DNA of 64,000 nucleotides, from assembly GCF_007997285.1 (NCBI RefSeq), contig NZ_VORX01000009.1, positions 1-64,000 of the forward strand, read 5' to 3'. This document shows, piece by piece, positions 46,813-56,670 of this stretch. Under the pieces are notes generated by a model. It was not told the origin of the DNA. It was given only the letters and a program-made list of their open reading frames with translations, and searched no databases. How positions within the stretch are numbered: position 1 is the stretch's first letter; the number at the start of each line of letters is the position of its first letter. The position numbers and the translations under genes were made by a program. The DNA is from Gelidibacter salicanalis (GTDB lineage: Bacteria > Bacteroidota > Bacteroidia > Flavobacteriales > Flavobacteriaceae).

Positions 46813-48000
46813 ATGAAAAGAGTAATTGTAGGACTTTCGGGAGGTGTAGATTCAAGCGTTGCTGCCTATTTGTTAAAGGAGCAAGGGTATGAGGTTATTG
46901 GGCTATTTATGAAGAATTGGCATGACGATTCTGTGACCATTTCTGATGAATGTCCGTGGTTAGATGACAGTAATGATGCCATGCTAGTGGCTGATAAATT
47001 AGGCATACCCTTTCAAACCGTCGATTTAAGTGAGCAATACAAAGAACGTATTGTCGATTATATGTTTGATGAATATCAAAAAGGGAGAACGCCCAATCCG
47101 GATGTGCTCTGTAATAGGGAAATCAAATTTGACGTGTTTATGAAAATAGCGCTCGATTTGGGTGCTGATTATGTGGCTACCGGTCATTATTGCCGCAAGG
47201 GCGAACTTCAAAAAGATGACCACCCAGTATATCAATTACTTTCTGGTGTGGACAACAATAAAGATCAATCCTATTTTTTATGTCAATTGTCCCAAGCGCA
47301 ATTAGCGAAAGCCTTGTTCCCCATTGGCGAACTTACAAAACCTGAAGTTCGAAAAATCGCTACGGAATTGGATTTGGTAACTGCAGATAAAAAAGATTCC
47401 CAAGGGCTCTGTTTTATTGGTAAAGTGAGATTGCCAGAGTTTTTACAACAAAAATTACAACCAAAGGAAGGTGTCATTGTCGAAATTCCAGCTACCCAAC
47501 CCATGTATAGTCAAGCCGAGCCTCAATTTTCTTCGGAAAACGATGCCCTGAACTATTGGACCAGAAAAATGGATTACAACCGCACTGACGGTAAAGTTGT
47601 AGGGAAACATCAAGGTGCTCATTATTTTACCAAAGGTCAACGCAAAGGTTTGGCGGTTGGCGGGACGGTTGAACCTCTATTTGTGATTGATACGGATGTT
47701 GAGGAGAATGTCATTTACACCGGTCAAGGCAAAGATCATCCCGGCCTGCTTAAGAAAGCGCTCTTCGTGTCTAACAATGAGGTGCATTGGATACGCGAAG
47801 ATTTAAAATTGAATGTTGGTGAGACCATGACCACTCAGGCGCGCATCAGATACCGACAACCACTACAACAGGCAACCTTACACCAGTTGGAAAATGGGCT
47901 CTATGTGGTTTTTGAAACCCTGCAATCGGCCATTACAGAAGGTCAATTTGTAGCTTGGTATCATGGTGATGAATTAGTAGGTTCGGGAGTTATTTCTTAA
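46813..48000 (+). CDS. mnmA: tRNA-specific 2-thiouridylase MnmA
   Basis: 395 residues. The N-terminal PP-loop is GLSGGVDSS (7-15). The two catalytic Cys lie in [12 protein letters not shown] and SQGLCFIG. The central domain contains [15 protein letters not shown], and the C-terminal beta-barrel ends near [16 protein letters not shown]. It thiolates U34 of tRNA Lys, Glu and Gln. The start [11 protein letters not shown] is the family-standard N-terminus, so translation begins right at the predicted transcription start (leaderless or nearly so). Confidence 0.97.
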   Translation: MKRVIVGLSGGVDSSVAAYLLKEQGYEVIGLFMKNWHDDSVTISDECPWLDDSNDAMLVADKLGIPFQTVDLSEQYKERIVDYMFDEYQKGRTPNPDVLCNREIKFDVFMKIALDLGADYVATGHYCRKGELQKDDHPVYQLLSGVDNNKDQSYFLCQLSQAQLAKALFPIGELTKPEVRKIATELDLVTADKKDSQGLCFIGKVRLPEFLQQKLQPKEGVIVEIPATQPMYSQAEPQFSSENDALNYWTRKMDYNRTDGKVVGKHQGAHYFTKGQRKGLAVGGTVEPLFVIDTDVEENVIYTGQGKDHPGLLKKALFVSNNEVHWIREDLKLNVGETMTTQARIRYRQPLQQATLHQLENGLYVVFETLQSAITEGQFVAWYHGDELVGSGVIS

Positions 48001-48038
48001 ATTGCTCTGTCGAATCTTTTAAATCGCGACTGCATGCC

Positions 48039-49646
48039 ATGAAAATTATTCTGTTCTTCTTATGTTGTATGTCTCCTGCTGTCTTTTCTCAAGATGATGC
48101 TTGGATATATTTTGCGGAGAAGACGAATGTTGAAATGGCCCTACAAAACCCCAATACTATCCTTTCTCAACAGGCTATAGACCGAAAAAGGCAACATGAC
48201 ATAACCATTGATCAGCGGGATGTGCCGGTTAATTTGGCTTATATCAAGGCCATCTCATCTTTGAAGACTGTACGTGTTTTGGCCAAATCCAAATGGATGA
48301 ATGCCATTCACGTGAGAGGCGATTTAGCGGAAATCAAGACGCTCCTAAATTTTGAATTTGTCGCTGGCATCGATTTCGCCGATAAAAACCTAACGGATTT
48401 AAAACGTCCAGCGCTGCAAAATAGTAAATTTCAAATTGAAGCAACTCTAGAGGATTTCAACTATGGAAATGCTCAGAATCAAACGGACATGATTCAGGCA
48501 AAAGCACTGCATTTGGACGGATTTACAGGTAAAGGCATTAGCATTGCGGTTTTCGATTCGGGATTTCCAAATGTCAATACCATGAAGGCCTTTGAGCGGT
48601 TGAGAGCTCAGCAAGGTTTAAAAGGGGGATATGATTTTGTGGAGCGCACTACTGAAATTTTTAATTTTGAGGGCAGTTCCCATGGCACACGGGTTTTAAG
48701 TACCATGGCGGGTTATTTAGATGCTGAATTTGTCGGTACCGCACCGGATGCAACCTACTACTTATTCCGTACCGAAGATGTAGCTCACGAAAATCCTGTA
48801 GAAGAGAGTTATTGGGTGGAGGCTGCGGAGCGCGCCGATAGTTTGGGTGTGCATATTATCACCTCTTCTTTGGGCTATAATACTTTTGATAACCCCAAAT
48901 ACAATTATACCCCTGCTGAAATGAATGGAGTGACCACCTTTATTAGCCGTGGTGCCTCCATTGCGGCTGAAAAAGGAATTTTAGTGGTGAATTCGGCAGG
49001 AAATTCTGGCAGCACGCCTTGGCAAATTGTCACCGCCCCAGCAGATGCTGAAAGTGTATTTACAGTGGGAGCAGTAGATGCGACAGGCGCATATGCCACA
49101 TTCAGTTCGCGGGGGAGTGCGGATCAGCCCACCTATAAACCGGATGTTGTAGCTCAAGGTTTAGGTACATTTGTTATTACTGAAACAGAAAGTATTGTTA
49201 AGAATAACGGCACGTCGTTTAGCACTCCTATCATTGCAGGAGCTATGGCTAGTTTATGGCAGGCTATGCCAGGCGCAACTGCGGCGCAACTGAAACGGTA
49301 TGTCCGGGAATCAGCTTCACAATCCGCCTCGCCCGATTATTATTTGGGCTATGGCATCCCCAATTTTAAGCAAGCATTAGCGGCGACCCTCTCATCTCAA
49401 AATCTAGATGTAAAACAGGTCCAACTCTATCCAAATCCGGTGTCAGAGCTTCTTTATCTGAAATTACCCAACAATCACGAACATGGAATTCTTCGGATTT
49501 ATAATCTGCTGGGAAAACAACTGTTAGAGCAAGAGTATCATTCCAATCCTTTACCGGTTGATGTGTCTAAATTGGCGACAGGAATGTACCTGCTCACAAT
49601 CCATTCTGGCCATAATTCCTATAATCTTAAATTTATAAAATCTTAA
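48039..49646 (+). CDS. Secreted S8 (subtilisin-family) serine peptidase with T9SS sorting domain
   Basis: 535 residues. The signal peptide is IILFFLCCMSPAVFS. A propeptide-like region (about 20-140) precedes the S8 catalytic domain with Asp in AVFDSGF, His in SSHGTR, the oxyanion Asn in NSAGNSG and Ser in NGTSFSTP. The last approx. 75 residues are a type A T9SS sorting domain with the canonical YPNP start (VQLYPNPVSELLYL), LLGKQLL and a final Lys-rich strand. It is exported to the cell surface or medium. It follows mnmA after 38 nt, and the next gene starts right after its stop. Confidence 0.94.
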   Translation: MKIILFFLCCMSPAVFSQDDAWIYFAEKTNVEMALQNPNTILSQQAIDRKRQHDITIDQRDVPVNLAYIKAISSLKTVRVLAKSKWMNAIHVRGDLAEIKTLLNFEFVAGIDFADKNLTDLKRPALQNSKFQIEATLEDFNYGNAQNQTDMIQAKALHLDGFTGKGISIAVFDSGFPNVNTMKAFERLRAQQGLKGGYDFVERTTEIFNFEGSSHGTRVLSTMAGYLDAEFVGTAPDATYYLFRTEDVAHENPVEESYWVEAAERADSLGVHIITSSLGYNTFDNPKYNYTPAEMNGVTTFISRGASIAAEKGILVVNSAGNSGSTPWQIVTAPADAESVFTVGAVDATGAYATFSSRGSADQPTYKPDVVAQGLGTFVITETESIVKNNGTSFSTPIIAGAMASLWQAMPGATAAQLKRYVRESASQSASPDYYLGYGIPNFKQALAATLSSQNLDVKQVQLYPNPVSELLYLKLPNNHEHGILRIYNLLGKQLLEQEYHSNPLPVDVSKLATGMYLLTIHSGHNSYNLKFIKS

Positions 49647-50591
49647 ATGTCAAATAAAATTACAAGCCTTTTCAATATTCAATACCCAATAATCCAGGCA
49701 GGCATGATCTGGAACAGTGGATGGAAATTAGCGTCAGCTTCAAGCAATTCTGGTATTTTGGGCCTTATTGGCGCCGGATCTATGTATCCTGAAGTGCTGC
49801 GGGAACACATTCAAAAGTGTAAACAAGCCACAGACAAGCCTTTCGGGGTGAATGTGCCTATGCTGTATCCAAACATTGAAGAAATTATGGCTATTATAGT
49901 AGATGAAGGGGTAAAAATTGTATTTACCTCTGCGGGGAATCCTAAAACATGGACGGCTTGGTTAAAAGAGCGTGGCGTGACCGTGGTGCATGTGGTGAGC
50001 AGTGTAAAGTTTGCCCTTAAAGCTCAAGAGGCAGGCGTAGATGCTGTGGTTGCTGAAGGTTTTGAAGCTGGAGGTCATAATGGTAGGGAAGAAAGCACCA
50101 CCTTAACCCTGATCCCGATGGTGCGTGAAGCTTTAGATATTCCCCTTATTGCGGCTGGAGGTATCGCCACAGGCAAGGGCATGTTGGCGGCAATGATTTT
50201 AGGAGCTGATGGGGTGCAGGTTGGCAGTCGTTTTGTGGCCAGTGTAGAGAGTTCTGCGCATCAGGCTTTCAAAGATGAGGTGGTCAAGGCTAAAGAAGGG
50301 GCTACCCATTTAACTTTAAAAGAATTGGCGCCTGTACGGTTGATTAAAAATAAGTTTTATAATGACCTGGTCGAACTTTATAAAACCACGCCAACCGTCG
50401 AGAAATTAAAGAATTTATTGGGACGGGCCCGGGCTAAACGCGGCATGTTTGAAGGCGATTTAGAAGAAGGCGAGCTGGAAATAGGTCAGATTGCTGGCTT
50501 AATTCACGACATTAAACCCGTCGCCGCAATTGTAAAAGATATGTTGGCTGAATACAGTGCGGCGAAACAAGAGGTACATACCATGTTTTAA
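49647..50591 (+). CDS. FMN-dependent nitronate monooxygenase-like oxidoreductase
   Basis: 314 residues, a TIM-barrel of the nitronate monooxygenase / enoyl-ACP reductase II (FabK) superfamily. Seen motifs: PIIQAGMIW near the start, FGVNVPM, FTSAGNP, the AEGFEAGGHNG segment with the conserved His, and AAGGIATGKGM with GADGVQVGSRF for the phosphate of FMN. The reaction in this organism could be oxidation of nitronates or another flavin-dependent step. The ATG follows the subtilase stop with no gap, suggesting cotranscription, although the two functions are unrelated. Confidence 0.85.
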   Translation: MSNKITSLFNIQYPIIQAGMIWNSGWKLASASSNSGILGLIGAGSMYPEVLREHIQKCKQATDKPFGVNVPMLYPNIEEIMAIIVDEGVKIVFTSAGNPKTWTAWLKERGVTVVHVVSSVKFALKAQEAGVDAVVAEGFEAGGHNGREESTTLTLIPMVREALDIPLIAAGGIATGKGMLAAMILGADGVQVGSRFVASVESSAHQAFKDEVVKAKEGATHLTLKELAPVRLIKNKFYNDLVELYKTTPTVEKLKNLLGRARAKRGMFEGDLEEGELEIGQIAGLIHDIKPVAAIVKDMLAEYSAAKQEVHTMF

Positions 50592-50713
50592 ATGCTGTTT
50601 AAGATTTCAGAACGTGTTGGACCATAGTGAAATTGCTACTTTAGCTTGAGCCGTGTTTCATTGTTTTAGGGGAAAATAAATTGTAAAAAGATGCATAAAC
50701 TTGACCAATCCAC

Positions 50714-50721
50714 TACCTTTG
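50714..50721 (+). promoter_or_regulatory. -7 promoter box for the MATE transporter gene
   Basis: TACCTTTG matches TAnnTTTG, 18 nt before the GTG start at 50740. No -33 TTTG at normal spacing. Confidence 0.55.
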
Positions 50722-50739
50722 CATCTTTAAATTTTCAAC

Positions 50740-52128
50740 GTGGTTTTATCTCAGTATACTAAAGAATTTAAGTACAACTTAAACTTGGCAGCGCCGGTCA
50801 TGCTGGGGATGCTTGGCCATACCTTTGTGAGTCTGGTAGACAACATCATGGTTGGTCAGCTGGGTGCTACTGAATTGGCAGCAGTGTCTTTGGGGAATAG
50901 TTTTGTGTTTATTGCGATGTCTTTAGGCATTGGCTTTTCTACCGCCATCACGCCTTTAGTGGCCGAAGCAGATACGGAAAAGGATTTTGTAAAGGGAAAA
51001 TCGGCTTTTAAACACGGATTGTTTTTGTGCACCGTTTTAGGAATCTTTTTATTTTTGGTCCTCCTGTTGGCAAAACCATTGATGTACATTATGGACCAGC
51101 CGGAAGATGTGGTACAACTCGCCATACCGTATTTAGACCTGGTTGGATTCTCCCTAATTCCGCTGATTATCTTTCAGGCCTTTAAGCAGTTTAGTGACGG
51201 CCTGTCGCTTACCAAATACCCGATGTATGCTACAATTCTGGCAAATTTAATCAACGTCATATTAAACTATCTTCTAATTTTTGGAAAGTTTGGATTTCCT
51301 GAAATGGGCTTGGTTGGTGCCGCTCTGGGCACGCTAATTTCAAGGGTAATTATGGTATTTTTCCTTTGGTGGTTGCTTAGGGCTCGAGACAAGTCGAAAG
51401 CTTATGTGACCAATATTAAGATTTTTGTCTTGGAATCGCCAATGATGAAAAAAATCATCAATATCGGATTTCCTAGTGCCATGCAGATGTTTTTTGAAGT
51501 GGCTATTTTTACGGCGGCCATTTGGTTAAGTGGCACCTTAGGACAAAATCCGCAGGCGGCCAATCAAATTGCCTTAAACTTATCCTCCATGACCTTCATG
51601 GTGGCCACAGGTTTAAGCGTTGCGGCCATGATTAGGGTGGGGAACCAAAAGGGACTTCAGAACTTTACAGAGTTACGACGAATTGCCATGTCCATATTTT
51701 TCTTGGGTATTATCTTGGCGGTAATTTCGGCTCTGCTTTTTATCGCATTACACCAAGTGCTCCCAACAATTTACGTCAATTTAGACGATCCTGTTAATGC
51801 TTTAGATACTCGCGAAGTGGTGACCATCGCGTCCACCTTGCTATTAGCAGCAGCTATATTTCAAATCAGTGACAGTCTGCAAGTGGTGGCTCTTGGCGCA
51901 TTGAGAGGTTTGCAGGACGTTAAAATTCCAACCATCATTACCTTTATTTCTTATTGGGGAATTGGGTTTCCCGTAAGTTATTATTTAGGAAAGGAAGAGA
52001 TGTTCGGTAGTTTGGGCATTTGGATGGGCCTTATAGCAGGCCTCACCAGTGCCGCAATTTTATTGTATTTTAGATTTGACTATCTGACCAAGAAGTTGAT
52101 CAAGCAAGAGGTAACAGTACTACCCTAA
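50740..52128 (+). CDS. MATE family efflux transporter
   Basis: 462 residues with about 12 transmembrane helices in two related halves. The first half opens with APVMLGMLGHTFVSLVDNIMVG, the second with NIGFPSAMQMFFEVAIF, the characteristic MATE arrangement. It is a cation-coupled (Na+ or H+) exporter of drugs or metabolites in the inner membrane. The GTG start at 50740 is placed by the -7 box and by family alignment of the first helix. Substrate unknown. Confidence 0.93.
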   Translation: MVLSQYTKEFKYNLNLAAPVMLGMLGHTFVSLVDNIMVGQLGATELAAVSLGNSFVFIAMSLGIGFSTAITPLVAEADTEKDFVKGKSAFKHGLFLCTVLGIFLFLVLLLAKPLMYIMDQPEDVVQLAIPYLDLVGFSLIPLIIFQAFKQFSDGLSLTKYPMYATILANLINVILNYLLIFGKFGFPEMGLVGAALGTLISRVIMVFFLWWLLRARDKSKAYVTNIKIFVLESPMMKKIINIGFPSAMQMFFEVAIFTAAIWLSGTLGQNPQAANQIALNLSSMTFMVATGLSVAAMIRVGNQKGLQNFTELRRIAMSIFFLGIILAVISALLFIALHQVLPTIYVNLDDPVNALDTREVVTIASTLLLAAAIFQISDSLQVVALGALRGLQDVKIPTIITFISYWGIGFPVSYYLGKEEMFGSLGIWMGLIAGLTSAAILLYFRFDYLTKKLIKQEVTVLP

Positions 52129-52253
52129 CTTTAGTTGGTGAAAGAAATTGACTAAGTTGCAAGGTCTTTATTACATTAAATGTTGAAGGCAATTATCGTA
52201 TCTTAGGCTCCTGATTAGAAACATTAAAAACTTAAAATAAATATTATTTTCAT

Positions 52254-52481
52254 ATGGAATTACCAAAATTCATCCTCGGCGACAACACTGATTATCCAGA
52301 AGCTATTTACATTATACATACGGAATTTCCGAGATTTATAATAAATCTTGAGGATGATGACGTGGAATGGTTGGAAGAGTTTGATGAACACGATGAAAAG
52401 GAGATCACCTCTGAAACCGAAAACTTGATCCAACAGGCTACCGATTTCTACGATCGTGAAATTGAAAGATACAATGCCTAA
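52254..52481 (+). CDS. Small acidic protein of unknown function
   Basis: 75 residues, strongly acidic (EDDDVEWLEEFDEHDEKE) with an N-terminal beta-like part (YIIHTEFPRFIINLEDD) and a C-terminal helix. It is coupled to the PAP2 gene through a TAATG overlap. I have seen this layout described only as conserved hypothetical in flavobacteria. Function unknown. Confidence 0.75.
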   Translation: MELPKFILGDNTDYPEAIYIIHTEFPRFIINLEDDDVEWLEEFDEHDEKEITSETENLIQQATDFYDREIERYNA

Positions 52482-53074
52482 TGATTGACCAAATTCTACA
52501 GTTAGACACCGAGGTGTTCATCTATTTAAATAGTTTGGGGACACCAACCTGGGATCCCTTTTGGTTGGCCTATACTTCCAAATTTAATTGGATACCATTT
52601 TATGCGGTTTTGCTTTATCTCATCTCCAGACAAATGCAATTAAAGGGCATTGGCATCACTTTGGTCATGGTGGCGTTAATGATTTTGGTAACAGATCAGG
52701 TGACCAATCTTTTTAAAGATGGTTTTGTCCGACTCCGGCCTTGTCATTTAGCCGAATTGATAGATGGAATGCGATTGGTTAAAGCCACGTGTGGTGGTCG
52801 ATACGGCTTTTTCTCTGGGCACGCCTCTAACACGATGGCGGCGGCTTTCTTTATTGGACTCACCTTAAAAAAACGCTTTAAGTATATGCTATACTTTCTC
52901 ATCATCTGGGCACTTTTAATGGGCTATAGCCGCATTTATATCGGCGTCCATTATCCGTTAGATGTCGTATTGGGTACCTTATTTGGTGTGATTACAGGAA
53001 CATTCTTTTATAAGCTGAATGGTTTCCTGATTGATAAGTTTAATGCGAACACTCCTAAAAAGACCGTAGCTTAG
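52481..53074 (+). CDS. PAP2-family membrane phosphatase
   Basis: 197 residues, five or six transmembrane segments. The three acid-phosphatase motifs are present: KDGFVRLRPC (KxxxxxxRP), GFFSGHASN (usually PSGH) and SRIYIGVHYPLD (SRxxxxxHxxxD). Members dephosphorylate undecaprenyl pyrophosphate, phosphatidic acid or lipid A; the exact substrate is not determinable. Start overlaps the upstream small gene by 1 nt. A terminator lies 54 nt after the stop. Confidence 0.92.
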   Translation: MIDQILQLDTEVFIYLNSLGTPTWDPFWLAYTSKFNWIPFYAVLLYLISRQMQLKGIGITLVMVALMILVTDQVTNLFKDGFVRLRPCHLAELIDGMRLVKATCGGRYGFFSGHASNTMAAAFFIGLTLKKRFKYMLYFLIIWALLMGYSRIYIGVHYPLDVVLGTLFGVITGTFFYKLNGFLIDKFNANTPKKTVA

Positions 53075-53127
53075 TGTTTATGCACTAGTTAGAATAGAGC
53101 AGCAGCTTTTAGTCTGCTAAATAAAGA

Positions 53128-53172
53128 AATCCGTCATGTTGAACCTATGAATGTCGACCTGACGGGTTTTTT
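53128..53172 (+). terminator. Intrinsic terminator after the PAP2 gene
   Basis: AATCCGTCA / TGACGGGTT pairs (one G-T) around a partly self-complementary interior, followed by six T. Confidence 0.8.
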
Positions 53173-53300
53173 ATGAGGTGGCGTCATACATACGCGATTA
53201 ATAAGTGAATTTTTGATTGTCCGCAACATATCATAAAGCTCTTATTTGTGACATTCTGATAAATTATATATGTAGCCACTCAAAACAAACATTTGTTTTT

Positions 53301-53388
53301 ATTCTGCGATTATCTGTGTGATCTGCGGGATACTCAAATTTTTTCATGGTTTTGTTTCCCGCTAATTTCGCAGATATTCGCTGATGTT
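53301..53388. repeat. Imperfect inverted repeat built of TCTGCG / CGCAGA decads
   Basis: The left arm (about 53301-53330) holds TCTGCG, TCTGTG and TCTGCG at 53303, 53313 and 53322; the right arm (about 53357-53388) holds the complements. The two arms agree at about 21 of 29 positions when one is inverted, and enclose an AT-rich loop. It sits between convergent genes (PAP2 and acyl-CoA dehydrogenase). The rest of 53173-53479 shows nothing. Confidence 0.75.
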
Positions 53389-53479
53389 TTGATCGTATGA
53401 AAACACGGATATACAAAGTGAATTTTATCATAATTAGAGTGATCAAAACCCGGCGCCAGAGCATTTAGAAATCTTAGTT

Positions 53480-54841
53480 TTATACAAACGCACTATAGCC
53501 AGTAATCGCTCTGCCGACAATTAAGGTATTGATTTCTTTGGTGCCTTCATAGGAGTAAATGGCTTCTGCATCGGCCACAAAGCGAGCCACGTTGTACTCC
53601 AGTAAAATACCGTTTCCGCCCATTACTTCCCGTGCCTGACTCACCACATCTCTAGTTCTCAGAGAGCAGAAAACTTTGGCCAAGGAGGCGTGTTCATCCG
53701 TTAATAAGCCTTGATCTTGTAATTCTGATAAGCGGTACACCATCGTTTTCATGGCGGTTAAATTGGAAAGCATTTCTACCAAGTGGTTCTGCACCAATTG
53801 GAAGGAGGCGATAGGTTTTCCAAATTGCTCTCTTTTTTTGGTGTATTTTAAAGCGTTTTCATAAGCGCCTCTCGCACAACCTACGGCCTGCCACGCAACA
53901 CCTGCTCGGGTCATTCGCAATACCTTGGCGGTGTCTCGGAACGAATTTGCATTTTGAAGTCGGTCCTTTTCTTCAATTCTACAGTCCGATAAGGTGATGA
54001 TGGCGTTTTGAACGGTTCTCAGAGCCATTTTATCTTCCATTTTTTCGGTAGAAAATCCTGGGGTTTCTTTTCTCACCAAAAAACCTTTCACTTTATTAGT
54101 CGTTTCCTCTCGTGCCCATATTATTGTCACATCGGCAAAAGTGGCGTTCCCGATCCACTTTTTCTGTCCATTTAGCACCCATTCATCACCCTCTTGGCGA
54201 CAAGTAGTTTCCATGCCACCTGCAACGCCACTCCCCACATTGGGCTCGGTAAGGCCAAAGGCACCTATCAGTTCCATTTTTTGCATTTTTGGGAGCCATT
54301 CCTGCTTTTGTTCTTCACTCCCGCAAAGGTAAATGGAACCCATTGCGAGTCCGCTATGCACACCAAAAAATGTGGAAATCGACACATCTACGCGTGCGAG
54401 TTCTTCAGCGATAATCCCTTCCATAATAAACGGTAGGTCCGGGCATCCGTAACCTTTATATGCTACTCCGCAAATATTGAGCGCTGCCAGTTTGGGAATG
54501 ATCTGCATCGGAAATTGGGCTTTATTCCAATACTCATTGGCGATAGGTTCTATTTCATCCTCCATAAAATTGCGGACTTTCATCTGAATAGCGCGCTGTT
54601 CTTGGGTCAATTTCAAATCTAAGTCATAAAAATCGCCATCAATAGGTGGGAGTTGGTGTTGTCCCTTTTTGCTCTTTTCTGAGAGCATTTTCATGAGCCC
54701 ATCCAGCTGTTTGTCATCCAACTCTCCAACAGTTTTCATGATTTTGGGCAAGTCTATTTTTTCGGAAATTTTACTGAGGTCATCAAAATCCACTTCTTTC
54801 ATGAGTTGGATGATCGACTTTATTTTTGTGAATAGTTTCAT
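53480..54841 (-). CDS. Acyl-CoA dehydrogenase family protein (glutaryl-CoA dehydrogenase-like)
   Basis: 453 residues, about 60 longer than typical at the N-terminus (a charged helical extension, residues 1-65, Lys/Glu/Leu rich). The acyl-CoA dehydrogenase fold follows: FGLTEPNVGSG (FAD/substrate loop), the middle beta-domain with W-VLNGQKKWIGN, and the C-terminal helical domain with REQFGKPIASFQLVQ. The catalytic Glu is in YSYEGTKEIN, the glutaryl-CoA dehydrogenase / ACX4 position, and the protein ends IVGRAITGYSAF, also typical of that group. It oxidises acyl-CoA with transfer to ETF. It lies downstream of meaB on the same strand, 121 nt away. Confidence 0.92.
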   Translation of the reverse strand: MKLFTKIKSIIQLMKEVDFDDLSKISEKIDLPKIMKTVGELDDKQLDGLMKMLSEKSKKGQHQLPPIDGDFYDLDLKLTQEQRAIQMKVRNFMEDEIEPIANEYWNKAQFPMQIIPKLAALNICGVAYKGYGCPDLPFIMEGIIAEELARVDVSISTFFGVHSGLAMGSIYLCGSEEQKQEWLPKMQKMELIGAFGLTEPNVGSGVAGGMETTCRQEGDEWVLNGQKKWIGNATFADVTIIWAREETTNKVKGFLVRKETPGFSTEKMEDKMALRTVQNAIITLSDCRIEEKDRLQNANSFRDTAKVLRMTRAGVAWQAVGCARGAYENALKYTKKREQFGKPIASFQLVQNHLVEMLSNLTAMKTMVYRLSELQDQGLLTDEHASLAKVFCSLRTRDVVSQAREVMGGNGILLEYNVARFVADAEAIYSYEGTKEINTLIVGRAITGYSAFV

Positions 54842-54899
54842 GGTGCTTTTATAAGTTAAAGGTTAATGGTTGAAAAGTTAATCATTTCCAATTGACTAT

Positions 54900-54947
54900 G
54901 AAATTGAAATTGAAATCTAAATTGAAGTTGAAGTTGAAATTGAGAAT
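54900..54947 (-). repeat. TTCAAY hexad array after meaB
   Basis: Eight phased 6-bp units (plus strand GAAATT, GAAGTT, GAAATC, TAAATT, GAGAAT). Read on the minus strand they are TTCAAT/TTCAAC, the same family and polarity as the array at 46703-46786. It begins 15 nt after the meaB stop. Confidence 0.88.
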
Positions 54948-54962
54948 TTGGCTAATCAGACT

Positions 54963-56039
54963 TTATTTCAAACCCAATAACACTTCTGCGGCAGCGAACG
55001 GGGATGTCGTGCCATTTTCAATATGCTGCAATTGAATTTGCAATTCTGCTTTGATGGTTGGGTTATTGTAGAAATCAGATTTTAGCCGGTCTTCGATAGT
55101 TTGAAGCAGCCAGAACTTATTCTGTTCGTTGCGATTATGATTGAAAAAATGGGATTCTTTAGAAAGCTCCAAATAAGCTTGAATCAATTCCCAAACATCG
55201 GGAATACCTTCGTTTTTCAAGGCACTTGCTAGCAGAACTTTAGGTTGCCACCCAGATTCTTTGGGAGGATAGAGGTGAAGCGCCCGATTGAATTCTACTT
55301 TGGCTGTTTTAGCATGTTTCAGATTGTCGCCATCGGCTTTATTAATCACAATGGCGTCTGCCATTTCCATTATGCCCCGTTTTATACCCTGCAGTTCATC
55401 GCCGGCACCTGATAATTTGAGTAATAAAAAGAAATCTACCATACTGTGCACTGCCGTTTCACTCTGACCAACACCAACCGTTTCAATTAAAATAGTATCA
55501 AAACCAGCCGCTTCACATAAAATAATAGTTTCCCTACTTTTCCGGGCTACGCCGCCAAGAGAGGTGCCTGAAGGGGAGGGCCTAATAAATGCATTGTCGT
55601 CCTTAACCAGATCCTCCATTCGGGTTTTGTCGCCCAAAATAGAACCATGGCTCAAGGTACTGCTTGGGTCGACGGCCAAAACCGCCACCTTCTTTCCTTG
55701 TGAGGTCAGAAAAGTCCCAAAAGTTTCAATAAATGTACTCTTGCCTACACCAGGAACTCCGGTAATGCCAATACGTACGGAGTTGTTCGCATAAGCCAGG
55801 CACTCTTGTATAATGGCATTTGCTTTTTTGAGGTGTAAGGGATTGGTGCTTTCCACCAAGGTGATCGCTCTGCTTAAGGCCGTCAGGTTTTTAGCTAGAA
55901 TGCCTTTAACCAAATCGGCTGCTGAAGGTTGTGTCTGACGTTTGTTTTTTATAGCTTCTATAGCGCGCTGGTTGGTGGTTTCTGGTTCAGAAACGCCTTC
56001 ATTTTCGTGTAAAGCAGAAGATTTGCGCGAATTAGTCAA
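54963..56039 (-). CDS. meaB: Methylmalonyl-CoA mutase-associated GTPase MeaB
   Basis: 358 residues. Walker A is GVPGVGKST (94-102); other G-motifs are [15 protein letters not shown] and the NKADGDN guanine-specificity box. The characteristic DKTRMEDL and [18 protein letters not shown] segments identify the MeaB/ArgK group rather than other SIMIBI GTPases. It protects and reloads adenosylcobalamin-dependent methylmalonyl-CoA mutase. The mutase genes are not in this window. An acyl-CoA dehydrogenase follows, consistent with acyl-CoA catabolism. Confidence 0.96.
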   Translation of the reverse strand: MTNSRKSSALHENEGVSEPETTNQRAIEAIKNKRQTQPSAADLVKGILAKNLTALSRAITLVESTNPLHLKKANAIIQECLAYANNSVRIGITGVPGVGKSTFIETFGTFLTSQGKKVAVLAVDPSSTLSHGSILGDKTRMEDLVKDDNAFIRPSPSGTSLGGVARKSRETIILCEAAGFDTILIETVGVGQSETAVHSMVDFFLLLKLSGAGDELQGIKRGIMEMADAIVINKADGDNLKHAKTAKVEFNRALHLYPPKESGWQPKVLLASALKNEGIPDVWELIQAYLELSKESHFFNHNRNEQNKFWLLQTIEDRLKSDFYNNPTIKAELQIQLQHIENGTTSPFAAAEVLLGLK

Positions 56040-56094
56040 ACTGTTTTATTTTCAATATAAAGATTAAAATCCATCAAATAGTGTGTTTTCCGGA

Positions 56095-56670
56095 CTATTC
56101 AGGTTGCACCATGCTGACCTCCATGGGAACTTCAATTTTAGTGTGGTCCCAAGCCATGGTTAATTTTAGGTTATCTGTGGTGTTATCAAAGGCAATGGTA
56201 AATTGCTCCACAGTATTATCTAAATTTATAACAGGGACTTCTACTTCTATAAGGTCAAATTCGGGCTCTCGCATTGGTTGCATTTTTTCATCCACACCCC
56301 ATGGATATTCCTTGGTGTTGAAGTAAACAATCCATGTACTGTCTTTAGGCACCGTCCAAAGGGTATAGGTGCCCAAAGGCAACGATTTCCCATCTACCAA
56401 CAAGTTTTTATTGGTGCTAAAGGTGGTGGCTTCGTTGGCTCCTGTACGCCATACTTTATCGTAAGGCACCAATGCGCCAAATATTTCGCGGCCTTTTTTA
56501 AAAGGTCTGTTGTATTGAACCTGCAGCCTCGTGTCATTTAACTCAAACTTTACCGCGTCTTTGGGACTTAATCGTTTCGAAAAAATGTCCTCCACAAAAT
56601 GAGAGTATAAAAATAATCCTACAGCCACTACAGCAAGGATAATTAAAAGGCGTTTCAAAAAAGTATTCAT
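56095..56670 (-). CDS. DUF2911 family protein
   Basis: 191 residues. One N-terminal transmembrane or uncleaved signal segment (LLIILAVVAVGLFLYSHFV) anchors a periplasmic DUF2911 domain: VQYNRPFKKGREIFG, VPYDKVWRTGANEAT, GKSLPLGTYTLWTVP and W-IVYFN. The fold is beta-rich with no established activity. It stands 55 nt upstream of meaB and may share its transcript. Confidence 0.88.
   Translation of the reverse strand: MNTFLKRLLIILAVVAVGLFLYSHFVEDIFSKRLSPKDAVKFELNDTRLQVQYNRPFKKGREIFGALVPYDKVWRTGANEATTFSTNKNLLVDGKSLPLGTYTLWTVPKDSTWIVYFNTKEYPWGVDEKMQPMREPEFDLIEVEVPVINLDNTVEQFTIAFDNTTDNLKLTMAWDHTKIEVPMEVSMVQPE

Noticed and set aside
53264-53464. 66-codon minus-strand frame
   Set aside because: It covers the TCTGCG inverted repeat and has no supporting evidence.
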